From an uncultured Cohaesibacter sp. (GTDB lineage Bacteria; Pseudomonadota; Alphaproteobacteria; Rhizobiales; Cohaesibacteraceae): a DNA stretch of 64,000 nucleotides. Below the pieces are notes generated by a model. The model saw nothing but the letters and a program-made list of their open reading frames with translations. It was not told the DNA's origin and did no database searches. The first letter of the stretch is position 1. Each line of letters begins with the position of its first letter. Both the position numbers and the translations under genes were made by a program. Positions 43,954 to 53,281 of the stretch are shown in pieces. The stretch covers positions 3,116,501 to 3,180,500 of the forward strand of contig NZ_OY762934.1 in NCBI RefSeq assembly GCF_963667045.1, given 5' to 3'.

Positions 43954-44958
43954 TCAGGCTTTTGCGCGCACGCTGTTGCGCTCGATCAGCTCTACCGGGA
44001 TGTTGCGGTGGGAGGTCGGGCCGTTGGCCGGGCCCAGTACTGCTTCAAGGGTTGCTTCGGTGAGGGCCGAAAGAGACTGGCGCACGGTCGTCAGGCCGTG
44101 CGACGACCATGCGGAAATCGGCGCATCGTCAAAGCCGATGATGGAGAGGTCGTCGGGCACTGAAAGGCCCAGCTCGTGGCGTGCCGTGTTGAGGGCGCCA
44201 AGGGCCAGCTCGTCGCTGACGGCGAAAATGCCGTCGATGCCGGGTTTTGCCAGAAGGGCACGGGCAGCCTCGGCGCCGGTTTCATAGCAATGGGCACCGT
44301 CGCGCCACTGGGTGACCGGAATGCCGCTTGCTTCGACTTCAGCAACAAAGGCTTCGGCGCGGGCGCGCTTGGCGTGGGTGCGGGAGGCGGAGACCAGAAC
44401 AGCGATGCGGCGACAGCCTGCTTCAATCAGACGTTGGGCAGCGAGGCGGCCGCCAGCCGCCGAATCCGCCTCGATCAGATCCGCATGGGCTATGGCATGG
44501 GGTATGGAGCGGTTGATCAGCACCAGACGCGTGCCATTGGCCGCGCAGATGCGAACCACTTCGTCCGGGGCAGCGCCCGAGAGCAGCACCACCGTGCGGA
44601 CGCGATATTCGAGCAGTCGCTCGACGGATTTGGTGATGTCGCCATCCACCTCGGCCAGATTGACCAGAATGCACTGCAGATCGTGCTTGCTGAGCGCGGC
44701 GCTGAGGGCATCGATCTGGGCGGAAATATAAGGGCTGGAGAGATTCTTGCCCACCACGCCTACCAGATCGGAGCGGCTCATGTGCAGGGTGCGGGCCAGA
44801 AGATTGACCTTGTAGCCGAGCTCTTCGGCGGCGGCCGTGACCTTGCTGCGGGTCTTCTCCGAGACGCTTGCGCCCGATGTGAAGGTGCGCGAGACCGCCG
44901 AGCGGGAAACCCCGGCCCGCTTGGCAACATCGGAGGCGGAAATGAATTTGCTGTTCAT
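43954..44958 (-). CDS. LacI-family transcriptional regulator
   Basis: A 334-aa LacI/GalR-type repressor. The helix-turn-helix and hinge read ISASDVAKRAGVSRSAVSRT and GYKVNLLARTL; the periplasmic-binding-like effector domain follows from about residue 60. The start at 44958 (MNSKFISASD) overlaps the phosphatase stop by four bases. It is the last gene of the importer operon and probably binds the palindrome at 50443, giving feedback control. Confidence 0.88.
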   Translation of the reverse strand: MNSKFISASDVAKRAGVSRSAVSRTFTSGASVSEKTRSKVTAAAEELGYKVNLLARTLHMSRSDLVGVVGKNLSSPYISAQIDALSAALSKHDLQCILVNLAEVDGDITKSVERLLEYRVRTVVLLSGAAPDEVVRICAANGTRLVLINRSIPHAIAHADLIEADSAAGGRLAAQRLIEAGCRRIAVLVSASRTHAKRARAEAFVAEVEASGIPVTQWRDGAHCYETGAEAARALLAKPGIDGIFAVSDELALGALNTARHELGLSVPDDLSIIGFDDAPISAWSSHGLTTVRQSLSALTEATLEAVLGPANGPTSHRNIPVELIERNSVRAKA

Positions 44959-45611
44959 CGCGTCTGTTGTGTCTGGCGTGGAATCATCTGATTGGTGATC
45001 ACCGCGTTTGCCAGTGCCATCATGCCCGGCAATGGGTAGCTCTGGGGCAGTGGGCGCAATTGGCGCAGGAAGGTTATGGCCGCCTCGAAGGAGGCAAAGC
45101 GCTCGGGGCAGAAAGTGGCGAGCCACAGGGCAAGGACGGTGACCGAACGCGAGCGTCCGCCGCGGCAATGCAGGAGGATGTTGCCGCAATGATGCTGCGG
45201 ATAGTGGGGCTTGCCCGCGATATAGCCATGCATCATGCCCTCCAGTGCCATGACGGCAGAGGCCAGCAGCCAGGGACTGTTGCCCGGTCCGTCGATCATG
45301 CCGATCTGGGTGCGGCGGATGTTGGTGCCGTCGGGCAGGACCAGCGGCAGCGGGAAGATGTTGATCGAGACATTGAGGCTTTCAGTGATGTTGGCCGCCA
45401 GCAGCGCTGCTGCGTCTTCCGCTGCGGTGAGGTTGCCCAGATAGAGCGTCTTTTGATGCGGGCCGTAGTCCTCGATGATGGGGATCAGGACGGTCTGTGC
45501 GTCTTCCGTTGCCTCGGTCGCGTCGACATCTGTTGGCAGACCGTGATGGGGGAGGTTGGTGTTCAAGGTCTCAAATCTCCATTTCCCGCTGAAGGGCGAG
45601 GCGGTCGCCAA
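44955..45611 (-). CDS. dual-specificity/tyrosine-type phosphatase-like protein
   Basis: A 218-aa protein with a cysteine-phosphatase loop HCRGGRSRS: C149, five residues, R155, S156. D107 in GMIDGPGNSP is a candidate general acid. There is no signal peptide or membrane anchor. In an importer operon it more likely removes phosphate from the imported compound than from proteins, but that is inference. The ATG at 45611 overlaps the upstream gene by 41 bp; a TTG at 45566 with GGAG ten bases ahead would give a 202-aa product and is a realistic alternative. Confidence 0.78.
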   Translation of the reverse strand: MATASPFSGKWRFETLNTNLPHHGLPTDVDATEATEDAQTVLIPIIEDYGPHQKTLYLGNLTAAEDAAALLAANITESLNVSINIFPLPLVLPDGTNIRRTQIGMIDGPGNSPWLLASAVMALEGMMHGYIAGKPHYPQHHCGNILLHCRGGRSRSVTVLALWLATFCPERFASFEAAITFLRQLRPLPQSYPLPGMMALANAVITNQMIPRQTQQTR

Positions 45612-46596
45612 GGCCGGTAACCAGTCTTGGGGCTTTGGTAATGTCTAGAAAGGCGGGGATGACACGCTTCGCCCGGCAACTGTCCGCCCAGGCGAGAATG
45701 TCGCCAAGGCGGGGGTGGACGTTCCATTCAAGCCAGCGTGCCTTTCCCTGTTCAATGAGAGGATAGGCCGGGCTGCCCTTGGGCACATGGCTGGAGAAGA
45801 GGAAACGGTAACCTTCCTGTTGCAGCAGCTCTGCCGACAGGCCGTCTTCCCCGTTCGATCCGGTCGTCACGATGACATCATCCGGTCTGGCGGTTTGTGC
45901 GTCAACCACCGGAACACTCCTGCCCATGGCGGCTTGATATTCGCGGGCGATCACAGCTTCTGCCTTGACGTCAAGGCCAGCCTTCAACAGGGCCGTGACC
46001 ATGTCGGCTCCCCGGCCGGCGGGCGGGCAACAGACAACGGCGCCCCCTCGGGCAGCCTTGATGACGGCCTGTCGCTGATCGGCAAGGGCGCTGTCGCGAT
46101 CGCCATAGGAGGCGTCTATCAGCAGGGTGGCCACCGGGGGCATGGGATCGAACGGCATGCTTTCGGATTCGGCCGAGACGTCGCCGGAATAGAGAAAACC
46201 ACCGCGATCGGTCGGCAGGTGAAACCAGACGCCGCCCGGCGCGTGGCCACTGCGTCCCACCGATATGGTATGGCCAAAAAGATCGAACTGGCCGCGCTCG
46301 GGTATCTCCCGGCAGTCATCGGGCACCATCTGAGGCGGAATATGGCCGAACGCCTTGCTTGTGGCAAAGACCGGCGGGCTGCCGACCTCGCCAAGGCGCG
46401 ACAGGGAACCGATGTGGTCCACATGGGCATGGCTGAGGCAAAGGGCGTCAACCTTGCCGACGCTGGCAATGTCGGGATGTTCTCCCGGCTCCAGCCCGTC
46501 GCCGAAATCGAACAGGATGCGTCGCCCGTCGATCTCGACGAGGAACAGCGCTGCGCTTTTGCGGAACAGGCCGCTGATGGCCGTCAATCGCGCCAT
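45571..46596 (-). CDS. metallo-beta-lactamase-fold hydrolase
   Basis: A 341-aa MBL-fold protein. The metal motif is H56-A-H58-V-D60-H61 in CLSHAHVDHIGSL, with further ligands in GRSGHAPGG and FLYSGDVSAE. The C-terminal half (RFLFSSHVPKGSPAYPL, EWNVHPRLGDILAWAD) resembles beta-CASP-type nucleic-acid or phosphodiester hydrolases. Together with the phosphatase it could open a phosphodiester before phosphate removal. It overlaps the permease gene by 13 bp. The substrate is unknown. Confidence 0.82.
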   Translation of the reverse strand: MARLTAISGLFRKSAALFLVEIDGRRILFDFGDGLEPGEHPDIASVGKVDALCLSHAHVDHIGSLSRLGEVGSPPVFATSKAFGHIPPQMVPDDCREIPERGQFDLFGHTISVGRSGHAPGGVWFHLPTDRGGFLYSGDVSAESESMPFDPMPPVATLLIDASYGDRDSALADQRQAVIKAARGGAVVCCPPAGRGADMVTALLKAGLDVKAEAVIAREYQAAMGRSVPVVDAQTARPDDVIVTTGSNGEDGLSAELLQQEGYRFLFSSHVPKGSPAYPLIEQGKARWLEWNVHPRLGDILAWADSCRAKRVIPAFLDITKAPRLVTGLGDRLALQREMEI

Positions 46597-48323
46597 GGCA
46601 GCACCCCCTTGGGCAGATATTTGCTGAAGCAGAGCGAGACGAGCATCAGCGTCAGGATGAGCAGCACCATCAGGCAGCCGACGGCGGCGGCAAGGGTGGA
46701 AGATCCGGCTTCCTCAAGAAAGATGATCATCGGGCCGATGGTCTGGGCGCGTGAGGAGACGAGCAGGACCGAGGTCTGGATCTCGTTGATGGCGGTCATG
46801 AACACCAGAATGGCGGCGGCGGCGGCAGAGGGTGCCAGAACCGGCAGCACGATATCCCTGAGGCGGGAGAGAATGCCCGCCCCGGCGATCTGGGCGGCCT
46901 CGTTGAGCGACCGGTCGACCTGGGCAAAGCCGCCAAGGATTGGCCGCAGGGCAAGGGCCAGATAGTTGGATAGATAGGCGGCGAAAATCACCCAGATGGT
47001 GCCATAGATGCTGACATCGATAAACGGCAGCGGGCGCAGAAAGAACAAGATCATCGCCACACCGATGATGATGCCGGGCAGGGCATAGGCCAGCTCGGAG
47101 GCCAGATGCAGAAGGCGCGACAAGAGCCCTGATCGCCAGACCAGAAAATAGCCAAGTGCGATGGAGACGGGGATCAGGATGAAGACCGTGAGACCCGTAA
47201 GCAGGAAGCTGGTGGCAAAGGCCTCGCGGATTCCCTCATGCTGGAACAGCGCGTTGTGGAAATTCTCGAAGGTGATGGTGTCAAGGCTGAGGGGCTGGCC
47301 ATAGCCGCGCACGAGGGCCGACCCGGCCAACGCTGACAGGGGCAGAACCAGAACGGCGGCCAGATATCCCCATGCCATGGTGGCGACCGGCAGATGCCAG
47401 CGTCCAAGGGTCAGGCGCAGCGTGAGGCTGGCGCCATCGACCCGCTGGTCGCCCTGTCGGCCCAGCCATCCGGTGATGGTCATGCCGATGATGGTCAGAA
47501 CCGCCAGCAGCAGGGCCAGCAGTGCCATGTCATTGAGGGCGGACGGGCCGTAGCTGTTGAGACGCTGGTAGATCATGGTGATGAGGGTCGGTACACGGGC
47601 GGGGATGCCCAGCATGGCCTGAATGCCGAAATTGCCGATGGACGAGACAAAGGCCAGCGCAGCCCCGGCAAAGATGCCACTGCGGACCAGCGGCAGGATG
47701 ATGTCGATGATGACGGAGAGGGGCTTTGCTCCGGCGCTCTGGGCGGCTTCCAGCAGGTTGGCCGGGACCCGCCTGAGGCTGGCGCGCACGGACAGGAAGA
47801 CCAGCGGCGCGTTATAAAGACCAAGCAGCAGGATGATGCCCCAGGCGGAATAGAGCGGATGACGCATGCCAGGCTCAAGGGTGAGCCCGAGGGGTGCGAG
47901 CAGCGGGCTGGCGGGCGAGAAGGATTGCACCCAGGCAAGGGCGGTGACCTGTGGCGGGATCATCAGCGGCAGCACGAAGCCGAACACCCAGGCGGTGCGC
48001 GCTTTCATGTCCGTCATGCCGACGAGCAGCGCGGCCAGTGTGCCAATGAGACTGGCAAGCAGCATCGAGGTCAGCGAAATCCAGATGGTGTTGCCCGTTG
48101 CTTGAAGCACGCGGCGACCGCCAAGCACATGGGCGATGCGGCCAAGATCCAGCGCGCCATCGGTGAAGAAGGCCGCATAGACCAAGCGTCCCAGCGGCGC
48201 GATGGACAACAGGCCGACAAACAGGGCAAGGCTGAGGATCAGGCGCATCTCGCCAGAGAGCTTGAGACGCGACAAGCGGAACGCCCGCGCGGGGCGTTCC
48301 TGTTTTAGTGCGAGATCTGACAC
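46584..48323 (-). CDS. ABC transporter permease, fused double-domain Fbp/Afu type
   Basis: A 579-aa permease with two copies of the permease domain. The two docking loops are EAAQSAGAKPLSVIIDIILP and EAAQIAGAGILSRLRDIVLP. I chose the GTG at 48323, four bases after the binding-protein stop, because the next in-frame ATG lies inside the first helix region and upstream ATGs lie within the preceding gene. Fused permeases of this kind serve ferric-iron, sugar-phosphate and phosphonate importers. Confidence 0.87.
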   Translation of the reverse strand: MSDLALKQERPARAFRLSRLKLSGEMRLILSLALFVGLLSIAPLGRLVYAAFFTDGALDLGRIAHVLGGRRVLQATGNTIWISLTSMLLASLIGTLAALLVGMTDMKARTAWVFGFVLPLMIPPQVTALAWVQSFSPASPLLAPLGLTLEPGMRHPLYSAWGIILLLGLYNAPLVFLSVRASLRRVPANLLEAAQSAGAKPLSVIIDIILPLVRSGIFAGAALAFVSSIGNFGIQAMLGIPARVPTLITMIYQRLNSYGPSALNDMALLALLLAVLTIIGMTITGWLGRQGDQRVDGASLTLRLTLGRWHLPVATMAWGYLAAVLVLPLSALAGSALVRGYGQPLSLDTITFENFHNALFQHEGIREAFATSFLLTGLTVFILIPVSIALGYFLVWRSGLLSRLLHLASELAYALPGIIIGVAMILFFLRPLPFIDVSIYGTIWVIFAAYLSNYLALALRPILGGFAQVDRSLNEAAQIAGAGILSRLRDIVLPVLAPSAAAAAILVFMTAINEIQTSVLLVSSRAQTIGPMIIFLEEAGSSTLAAAVGCLMVLLILTLMLVSLCFSKYLPKGVLPWRD

Positions 48324-48327
48324 GCGA

Positions 48328-49296
48328 TTACATTCCAAAGATGTCTGCGAATTTGGCGCGAACCTTTTCGTTCGCCTTGACTGCGGCATCGACATCATAG
48401 CCGAGCAGCTTCATGGAAGAGAGGGCCGGGAAGCCTTCCGGGCTGGCGACGCTGGACAGAAGCGGCAGGTTGCCCTGTTTGGAAACCAGTTCCTGCCCTT
48501 CCTTGGACAACAAGAAGTCGACGAATTTCTTGGCTTCGGCAACATGCTTGGAGCTTTTCAGGATGGCAACCGGTTCGCCGATGAAGGACACGCCGTCTTC
48601 CGGGGCAATATAGTCGATCGGTGAGCCCTGTGCCTTGGCGCGCAGGGCGTTGGCGTCGACCAGAATGGCGTATTTGGCCATGCCGGACGCAACGGCCTTG
48701 GTGGCCGGTCCATTGCCGCCTTCAGGGGCGATGTCGAGCTTGGCGAGACCTTCATAGAAGCTCCAGCCGATCGTCTCGTCGTTGATCAGCGCATGCAAAT
48801 GGTTGAGAGCCGCACCGGAATAGAGCGGGCTTGGCACGGCGATCTGGCCGCGGTTCTCTTCGGTCAGCAGGTCGGCCCATTTCTTGACCGGCTTGGCGTT
48901 GTTGGTGTTGTAGGCGATCCCGGTGGTGATGCCCTTGGTGCCGAAGAAGGTCATGTCCTTGTCGTAGGTTGCCTTGTCATAGTCAGCGATCGGGGCTTCC
49001 TTATAGGCCAGCAGCTGATCCTGTGCCTTCAGCAGGCCAAGGTTGATCGGGTCGGCAACCAGCAGGACATCGGCCTGCACCTGACCGGCTTCGATTTCGG
49101 CGCGCATGACATTCATCAGGGCCGAGGTACCGTTGCGGGTCCAGTTGACCTTGATGTCCGGGTTGGCCTTTTCGAAGGCGTCAACGGTTTCCTGAGCCTG
49201 CTCGGGAGCCTGGCTGGTGTAAAGGGTGATGGTGGTTTCGGCGTGAGCTGCCGTTGCTGCCATGAGGGCAAGGGCAGCAAGAGTAAGGGTACGCAT
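48328..49296 (-). CDS. ABC transporter substrate-binding protein, AfuA/FbpA type
   Basis: A 322-aa periplasmic binding protein. The start at 49296 gives MRTLTLAALALMAATAAHA, a clean signal peptide. The mature part opens ETTITLYTSQAPEQAQETVD and contains ADVLLVADPINLGLLKAQDQ and the PSPLYSGAALNHLHAL segment, typical of the iron and sugar-phosphate class. The tyrosine pair expected in ferric-binding proteins is not obvious, which argues for an organic, perhaps phosphorylated, ligand. Confidence 0.86.
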   Translation of the reverse strand: MRTLTLAALALMAATAAHAETTITLYTSQAPEQAQETVDAFEKANPDIKVNWTRNGTSALMNVMRAEIEAGQVQADVLLVADPINLGLLKAQDQLLAYKEAPIADYDKATYDKDMTFFGTKGITTGIAYNTNNAKPVKKWADLLTEENRGQIAVPSPLYSGAALNHLHALINDETIGWSFYEGLAKLDIAPEGGNGPATKAVASGMAKYAILVDANALRAKAQGSPIDYIAPEDGVSFIGEPVAILKSSKHVAEAKKFVDFLLSKEGQELVSKQGNLPLLSSVASPEGFPALSSMKLLGYDVDAAVKANEKVRAKFADIFGM

Positions 49297-49346
49297 GATT
49301 TCGTCCTTGAATGACTGATAATGGTAAGTTTGAGAGAGGGATCGGT

Positions 49347-50423
49347 TCAGGCAAAATGCGGGTCGGGCAGGACCCATCCATCGTTAAGGGCGATGGAGAC
49401 ATGCTGCCCCTGCTCAATGCAGAAGGGGGGCATGACATTCAGGGTGAGCGAGATATCCGGGGCCGGATCCGGAGCAACTTCGGCCCTCAGATGATCGCCG
49501 CGATAGGTGATGCGCTTGACGGTGGCCGGAATGCCGACACCAGCGTCGGCCAGCGACAGGTCGGAGGGATGGAAGGAAATCCGGGCTTCCGAGCGGGCGC
49601 GGGCATCTTCGGCACAGCGCAGCCGGATCGGCTGGCCGAACAGGTGGGCGTGGGCCCTGCCATCATTGCCCGGCGTGAGATTGGAGACGTCCATCAGCTT
49701 GCCCTCGCCGATGAAGCCGGCCACCATCTCGTTGGTCGGTTCCAGATAGAGGGTGCTGGGCGCCGCGAACTGGGCGATCCGGCCCTTGTCCATGACGGCC
49801 ACCCGGTCTGCCAGCGCCAGAGCTTCGGACTGGTCGTGGGTGATGTAGAACATGGTGGCACCGGAGCGGCGATGGAAGCGGGAGAATTCCTCTTCCAGTG
49901 TTGCCCGCAGATGCACATCAAGGTTGGCGAGCGGTTCGTCCAGCAGCACGACACCGGCCTGCATGGCAAGGCAGCGGGCAAGTGCCACACGCTGGCGCTG
50001 GCCGCCGGAGAGGTCGGCAGGTCGGCGGGTAGAAAGGGTATCAAGGCCGACCAGTTCGAGAACGTCCCTGGTGCGGCGGGTGCGATCCGGGCGGGACATG
50101 CCCTTGACCTTGAGGCTATAGGAGACATTCTGCTCAACGCTCATGTGCGGCCAGAGGGCATAATTCTGGAACACCACGCCGATGTTGCGTTCCTCTGGCG
50201 ACAGGTGCACATCCTTGCCGGAGAGCAGGCGGCCATCCACATGGATCTCGCCGCTGTCCAGTTTTTCAAACCCCGCCAGCGTACGCAATAGCGTGGTCTT
50301 GCCGCAGCCTGAAGGGCCGAGGACGGCAACGAATTCACCGGACCTGATCGACAGCGAGATGTCTCTGAGCACCTCGGTCTGCCCGAATGATTTGTGAATG
50401 CCAGCAATTTCAATAGCGCTCAT
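49347..50423 (-). CDS. ABC transporter ATPase, Fbp/Afu type
   Basis: A 358-aa ATPase. Walker A GPSGCGKTTLLRTL, Q-loop VFQNYALWPH, signature LSGGQRQRVALARCL and Walker B VVLLDEP are all present, with a C-terminal TOBE domain. It is the first gene of the operon. A perfect 16-bp palindrome lies 20-35 bp before its ATG, placing expression under a likely repressor. Confidence 0.9.
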   Translation of the reverse strand: MSAIEIAGIHKSFGQTEVLRDISLSIRSGEFVAVLGPSGCGKTTLLRTLAGFEKLDSGEIHVDGRLLSGKDVHLSPEERNIGVVFQNYALWPHMSVEQNVSYSLKVKGMSRPDRTRRTRDVLELVGLDTLSTRRPADLSGGQRQRVALARCLAMQAGVVLLDEPLANLDVHLRATLEEEFSRFHRRSGATMFYITHDQSEALALADRVAVMDKGRIAQFAAPSTLYLEPTNEMVAGFIGEGKLMDVSNLTPGNDGRAHAHLFGQPIRLRCAEDARARSEARISFHPSDLSLADAGVGIPATVKRITYRGDHLRAEVAPDPAPDISLTLNVMPPFCIEQGQHVSIALNDGWVLPDPHFA

Positions 50424-50442
50424 AGCGAAGAATCCATCCAGT

Positions 50443-50458
50443 TTGCACAGCTGTGCAA
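50443..50458. promoter_or_regulatory. perfect 16-bp palindrome, candidate LacI-type operator
   Basis: TTGCACAGCTGTGCAA is fully symmetric and lies 20-35 bp upstream of the ATPase start. The operon ends with a LacI-family gene, so this is the obvious operator candidate. Confidence 0.55.
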
Positions 50459-50767
50459 TTCAGTTGGCGGCACTATGGCGGCGCATTGCGAAGCTTTCTT
50501 TTCGGTTTTGTGTCAGTTTGGTGAAATCGCTGGAAGAGGTGTTCAAGCCATTGAAAAGGTGTAGCTATTCGTCTATTTGTCGCTGCGGACAAGAAGACGC
50601 AGGTCCGTTCTGGTGGTCATGGCTGCAGATATCTGCTTTCCCTTCTTTCCTCATCCGGTGCATGAGTGGCAAAGGGGCTGGGATAAGCGCGAGGATTGGG
50701 TTACCATTTTCCTCTCGCATGCAATTGATGGCGAGCCGACCGGCTCGAACCGCTTAAGGATGATGAT
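50459..50767. other. intergenic stretch before the DUF2301 gene
   Basis: About 310 bases between divergent genes. Short frames exist but have no start site or family resemblance. It should contain both promoters. Confidence 0.4.
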
Positions 50768-51277
50768 TTGGCAGACCCGCATATCAAGCCTGAAATGGAC
50801 TGGCTCGACTATCTCTCCGTTTGTGTCTACAGGATGGGCTTCGTGCTCGCGGCACCGTCAGTATTGCTGTTGCCATGGGATACGGTCTATCCGGCTCAGA
50901 AAATGTGCTTTGTGGCGGCCATCATGTGTGCGTCCTGCCTGCATATCTACGTGAAGCCGTTTCGTCTGCTGTTGCAGGCGGCAACCTGGGGCGGGCTTGG
51001 CTGTGCACTGTTCGGGTTCGAGCTGTTCGGGCTTGGCGGGGCGTTCATCACCCTCGGCGGTCTCTGCTACAAGGAATATTTCTGCTTCCGGGTGCCCGGT
51101 CTGCCGCTGCAGCCGCTGTTTCTAGCGGGGTTGTGGTTTGCACTGGCTTTCGGGATTCTGCCATTTGCGCAAATCCTGGCGGTCATAGCGGCCCTGCTGT
51201 TCCTGATCGTCAGCGTTGCGAAATGGCGGATGCCGCTGTATTTCGACATTGGCGACAAGAGCAAATATGTGGTGTAG
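50768..51277 (+). CDS. DUF2301-like integral membrane protein
   Basis: A 169-aa membrane protein with about five hydrophobic segments. GLGGAFITLGGLCYKEYFCF is the recognisable block of the DUF2301 family. The start appears to be TTG 50768, with AAGGA eleven bases upstream; the next ATG would begin at residue 10 (MDWLDYL). The function of the family is unknown. Confidence 0.7.
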   Translation: MADPHIKPEMDWLDYLSVCVYRMGFVLAAPSVLLLPWDTVYPAQKMCFVAAIMCASCLHIYVKPFRLLLQAATWGGLGCALFGFELFGLGGAFITLGGLCYKEYFCFRVPGLPLQPLFLAGLWFALAFGILPFAQILAVIAALLFLIVSVAKWRMPLYFDIGDKSKYVV

Positions 51278-51502
51278 CGGCAAGCAAATCCTACCGAAAT
51301 TTAATTTTTTCTGCCTGTTCATAGACAAAATTTCGCCATAACCGCGGCCTTGATAGGGGACGTCCTGTTTTCTTTTGACCTTTGCGCATCCTTCGCCCGA
51401 AGGCCGCAAGGTGGAAAAGAAGGCAGACGCGGGGGGAACTTGTGTTGATTGCCAGTCTGTGGCTTACAGCTTGTTGCTCCTGTTTTCTCGTCATTCATCT
51501 TA

Positions 51503-51922
51503 ATGCAGATATGCAAGATCATGATCAAGAAGCCAGCCAGTCTGATGAAAGCCGATGATGTCCTGCGCCGGATCCGTCTGTGGTCGCGCAGCGCGGCCGG
51601 TCTGTTGCTGGCGCTTCTGCTTCTTGTGTTCTCCATTCCGCAGATGGATCCGGCGAGCGCTGGCAAGGTGCAATGGCTTGGCTCCATGCAGCTTGGTAGC
51701 TATCAGGACCGGGTCTATGCCCGACCGATTGCCGATGTGGAGGTGCGAGACGACTCATCGGAGAGTCTCGACCGTTTTATCCATTCCGACAAGGCTGCTC
51801 TGCGCCATCCTGATCCCGTTTTCATCAAACTGGCGCGGGTCTGGATCTCCTCCCTTTTCCATGAAACCTCCTTTTGCACCAAACCGCTCAACCGCGGCCC
51901 GCCTGCCCTTGTAGAAGCCTGA
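51503..51922 (+). CDS. hypothetical membrane or secreted protein
   Basis: A reading frame of up to 139 residues. A hydrophobic stretch (LWSRSAAGLLLALLLLVFSI) follows basic residues, then a hydrophilic tail. Codon use in the third position looks like neighbouring genes, which supports a real gene. Starts at 51503, 51521 and 51545 are all possible and none has a strong ribosome site. No family is recognised. Confidence 0.38.
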   Translation: MQICKIMIKKPASLMKADDVLRRIRLWSRSAAGLLLALLLLVFSIPQMDPASAGKVQWLGSMQLGSYQDRVYARPIADVEVRDDSSESLDRFIHSDKAALRHPDPVFIKLARVWISSLFHETSFCTKPLNRGPPALVEA

Positions 51923-52069
51923 AATTTTCAATTCCGCTGCATGTGGTCTTTTCCATCGCGGCTGCCTTTACGCCCCATCTGAAGCCTGGGGTGGCAGTGG
52001 CGGGACTAGAGCCAGTGTGCGGCAGGTCTTACCGACTTGAGTTTCAAAGTTCTTACGAGGAAGAGTTCC

Positions 52070-53281
52070 ATGGAATCTCTCGCTAAATGCGCTCGACTGG
52101 CGCTGTTCGGGGCCGTTTTGGCCGCTACCCCCATTCTGTCTTCCAACGCCTTTGCCGAGGCCTTTACGCAGCCCGCGAGCGGCCCGGCCATTCATGGCTT
52201 CTGGCTGACGGCGGATCATCCCGATGTTGCCGTTTCGGCTGGCAAGACCGTTTCCATTCCGCTGTCGCTGCTCAACGCCCTCGACCAGCCGGTTCGCACC
52301 AAGCTTGACGTCAAGGGCCTGCCGGATGGCTGGACCTATTCCATCAAGGCAGGCGGCTCCGAGGTTACCTCGGCGATGCCATTGCCCAATGAGATCGACA
52401 ATCTGACCCTGATGGTGGTGCCACCCAAGGACGCCAAGAAGCAGGTCTATGACTTCGAGGTGGATGCGGTCGCCAACGGGGACCAGTTCAAGCTGCCGCT
52501 CAGCGTGGCAATTGCCGACATTCCGCTCGGTGATACGACCCTTGTGCCGGAACTGCCCGCATTGCACGGGACGGTCAACACCAGCTTCGAGTACAAGATG
52601 AAACTGACCAACGGTTCCAACCACGACATCCTGTTCAACCTTGGTGCCGATGCGCCGGATGGTTTCAACGCCACCTTCAAGAAGGGTTATGGCACAGAGG
52701 AAATCACCGGCATTCCGGTCAAGGCCGGAGCCACCGAATCGGTCTCGATGACCATAAAGCTCAACCACAATGTCTCTGAGGGTGACTATCCGATCGAAAT
52801 TTCCGCTGTTGCCGGACCAGATGATCCTGCCGCCAAGGCCAAGGTCAGCCTGAAGGTCAGCGGCTCACCGCGGCTTGCTCTCAGTGGACCGAATGAACGG
52901 CTGAGCGGGCAGGCCGTCGCTGGCAAGGAAACCACCTTCCCGTTCGTGCTGGTCAACAACGGCACGGCAGCGGCCAGTAAGGTCAAGCTCAGTGCTACCT
53001 CGCCAAGCGACTGGAAGGTCAGCTTTGATCCCAAGGAACTGGACAAGCTCGAAGCTGGCAAGACCCAGAATGTCAATGTCAAGATCCAGCCATCCAGCAA
53101 GGCTATTGCCGGTGACTATATGGTTCAGATCCGGGCCAACGGCGACGACGGGGTCTCCAAGGAGGTCGACTATCGCGTGACCGTTGAAACCTCCACCATG
53201 TGGGGCATCATCGGTGTGGCCATCATCGCCATCGCCGTCATCGTTCTGCTGGGTGCCATCTTCCGGTACGGCCGCAGATGA
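52070..53281 (+). CDS. NEW3-domain membrane-anchored protein
   Basis: A 403-aa exported protein. A signal peptide ends near AFA-EAF. Three tandem Ig-like NEW3/CARDB-type domains follow (for example ISLP-like LSLLNALDQPVRTKLDVKGLP and FVLVNNGTAAASKVKLSAT), and a C-terminal membrane helix with FRYGRR end anchors it facing the periplasm. GAGGAAGAG precedes the ATG at 52070. Its stop overlaps the ABC ATPase start (ATGA), so it is probably the extracytoplasmic partner of that ABC system. Confidence 0.82.
   Translation: MESLAKCARLALFGAVLAATPILSSNAFAEAFTQPASGPAIHGFWLTADHPDVAVSAGKTVSIPLSLLNALDQPVRTKLDVKGLPDGWTYSIKAGGSEVTSAMPLPNEIDNLTLMVVPPKDAKKQVYDFEVDAVANGDQFKLPLSVAIADIPLGDTTLVPELPALHGTVNTSFEYKMKLTNGSNHDILFNLGADAPDGFNATFKKGYGTEEITGIPVKAGATESVSMTIKLNHNVSEGDYPIEISAVAGPDDPAAKAKVSLKVSGSPRLALSGPNERLSGQAVAGKETTFPFVLVNNGTAAASKVKLSATSPSDWKVSFDPKELDKLEAGKTQNVNVKIQPSSKAIAGDYMVQIRANGDDGVSKEVDYRVTVETSTMWGIIGVAIIAIAVIVLLGAIFRYGRR

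Noticed and set aside
45715-46965. 416-codon plus-strand frame opposite the MBL hydrolase and permease
   Set aside because: The minus-strand genes carry clear catalytic and docking motifs; this frame has none.
48328-50423. Importer as a ferric-iron uptake system
   Set aside because: The receptor lacks an obvious adjacent tyrosine pair for iron, and the operon contains two phosphate-ester-type hydrolases, so iron is not the favoured ligand.
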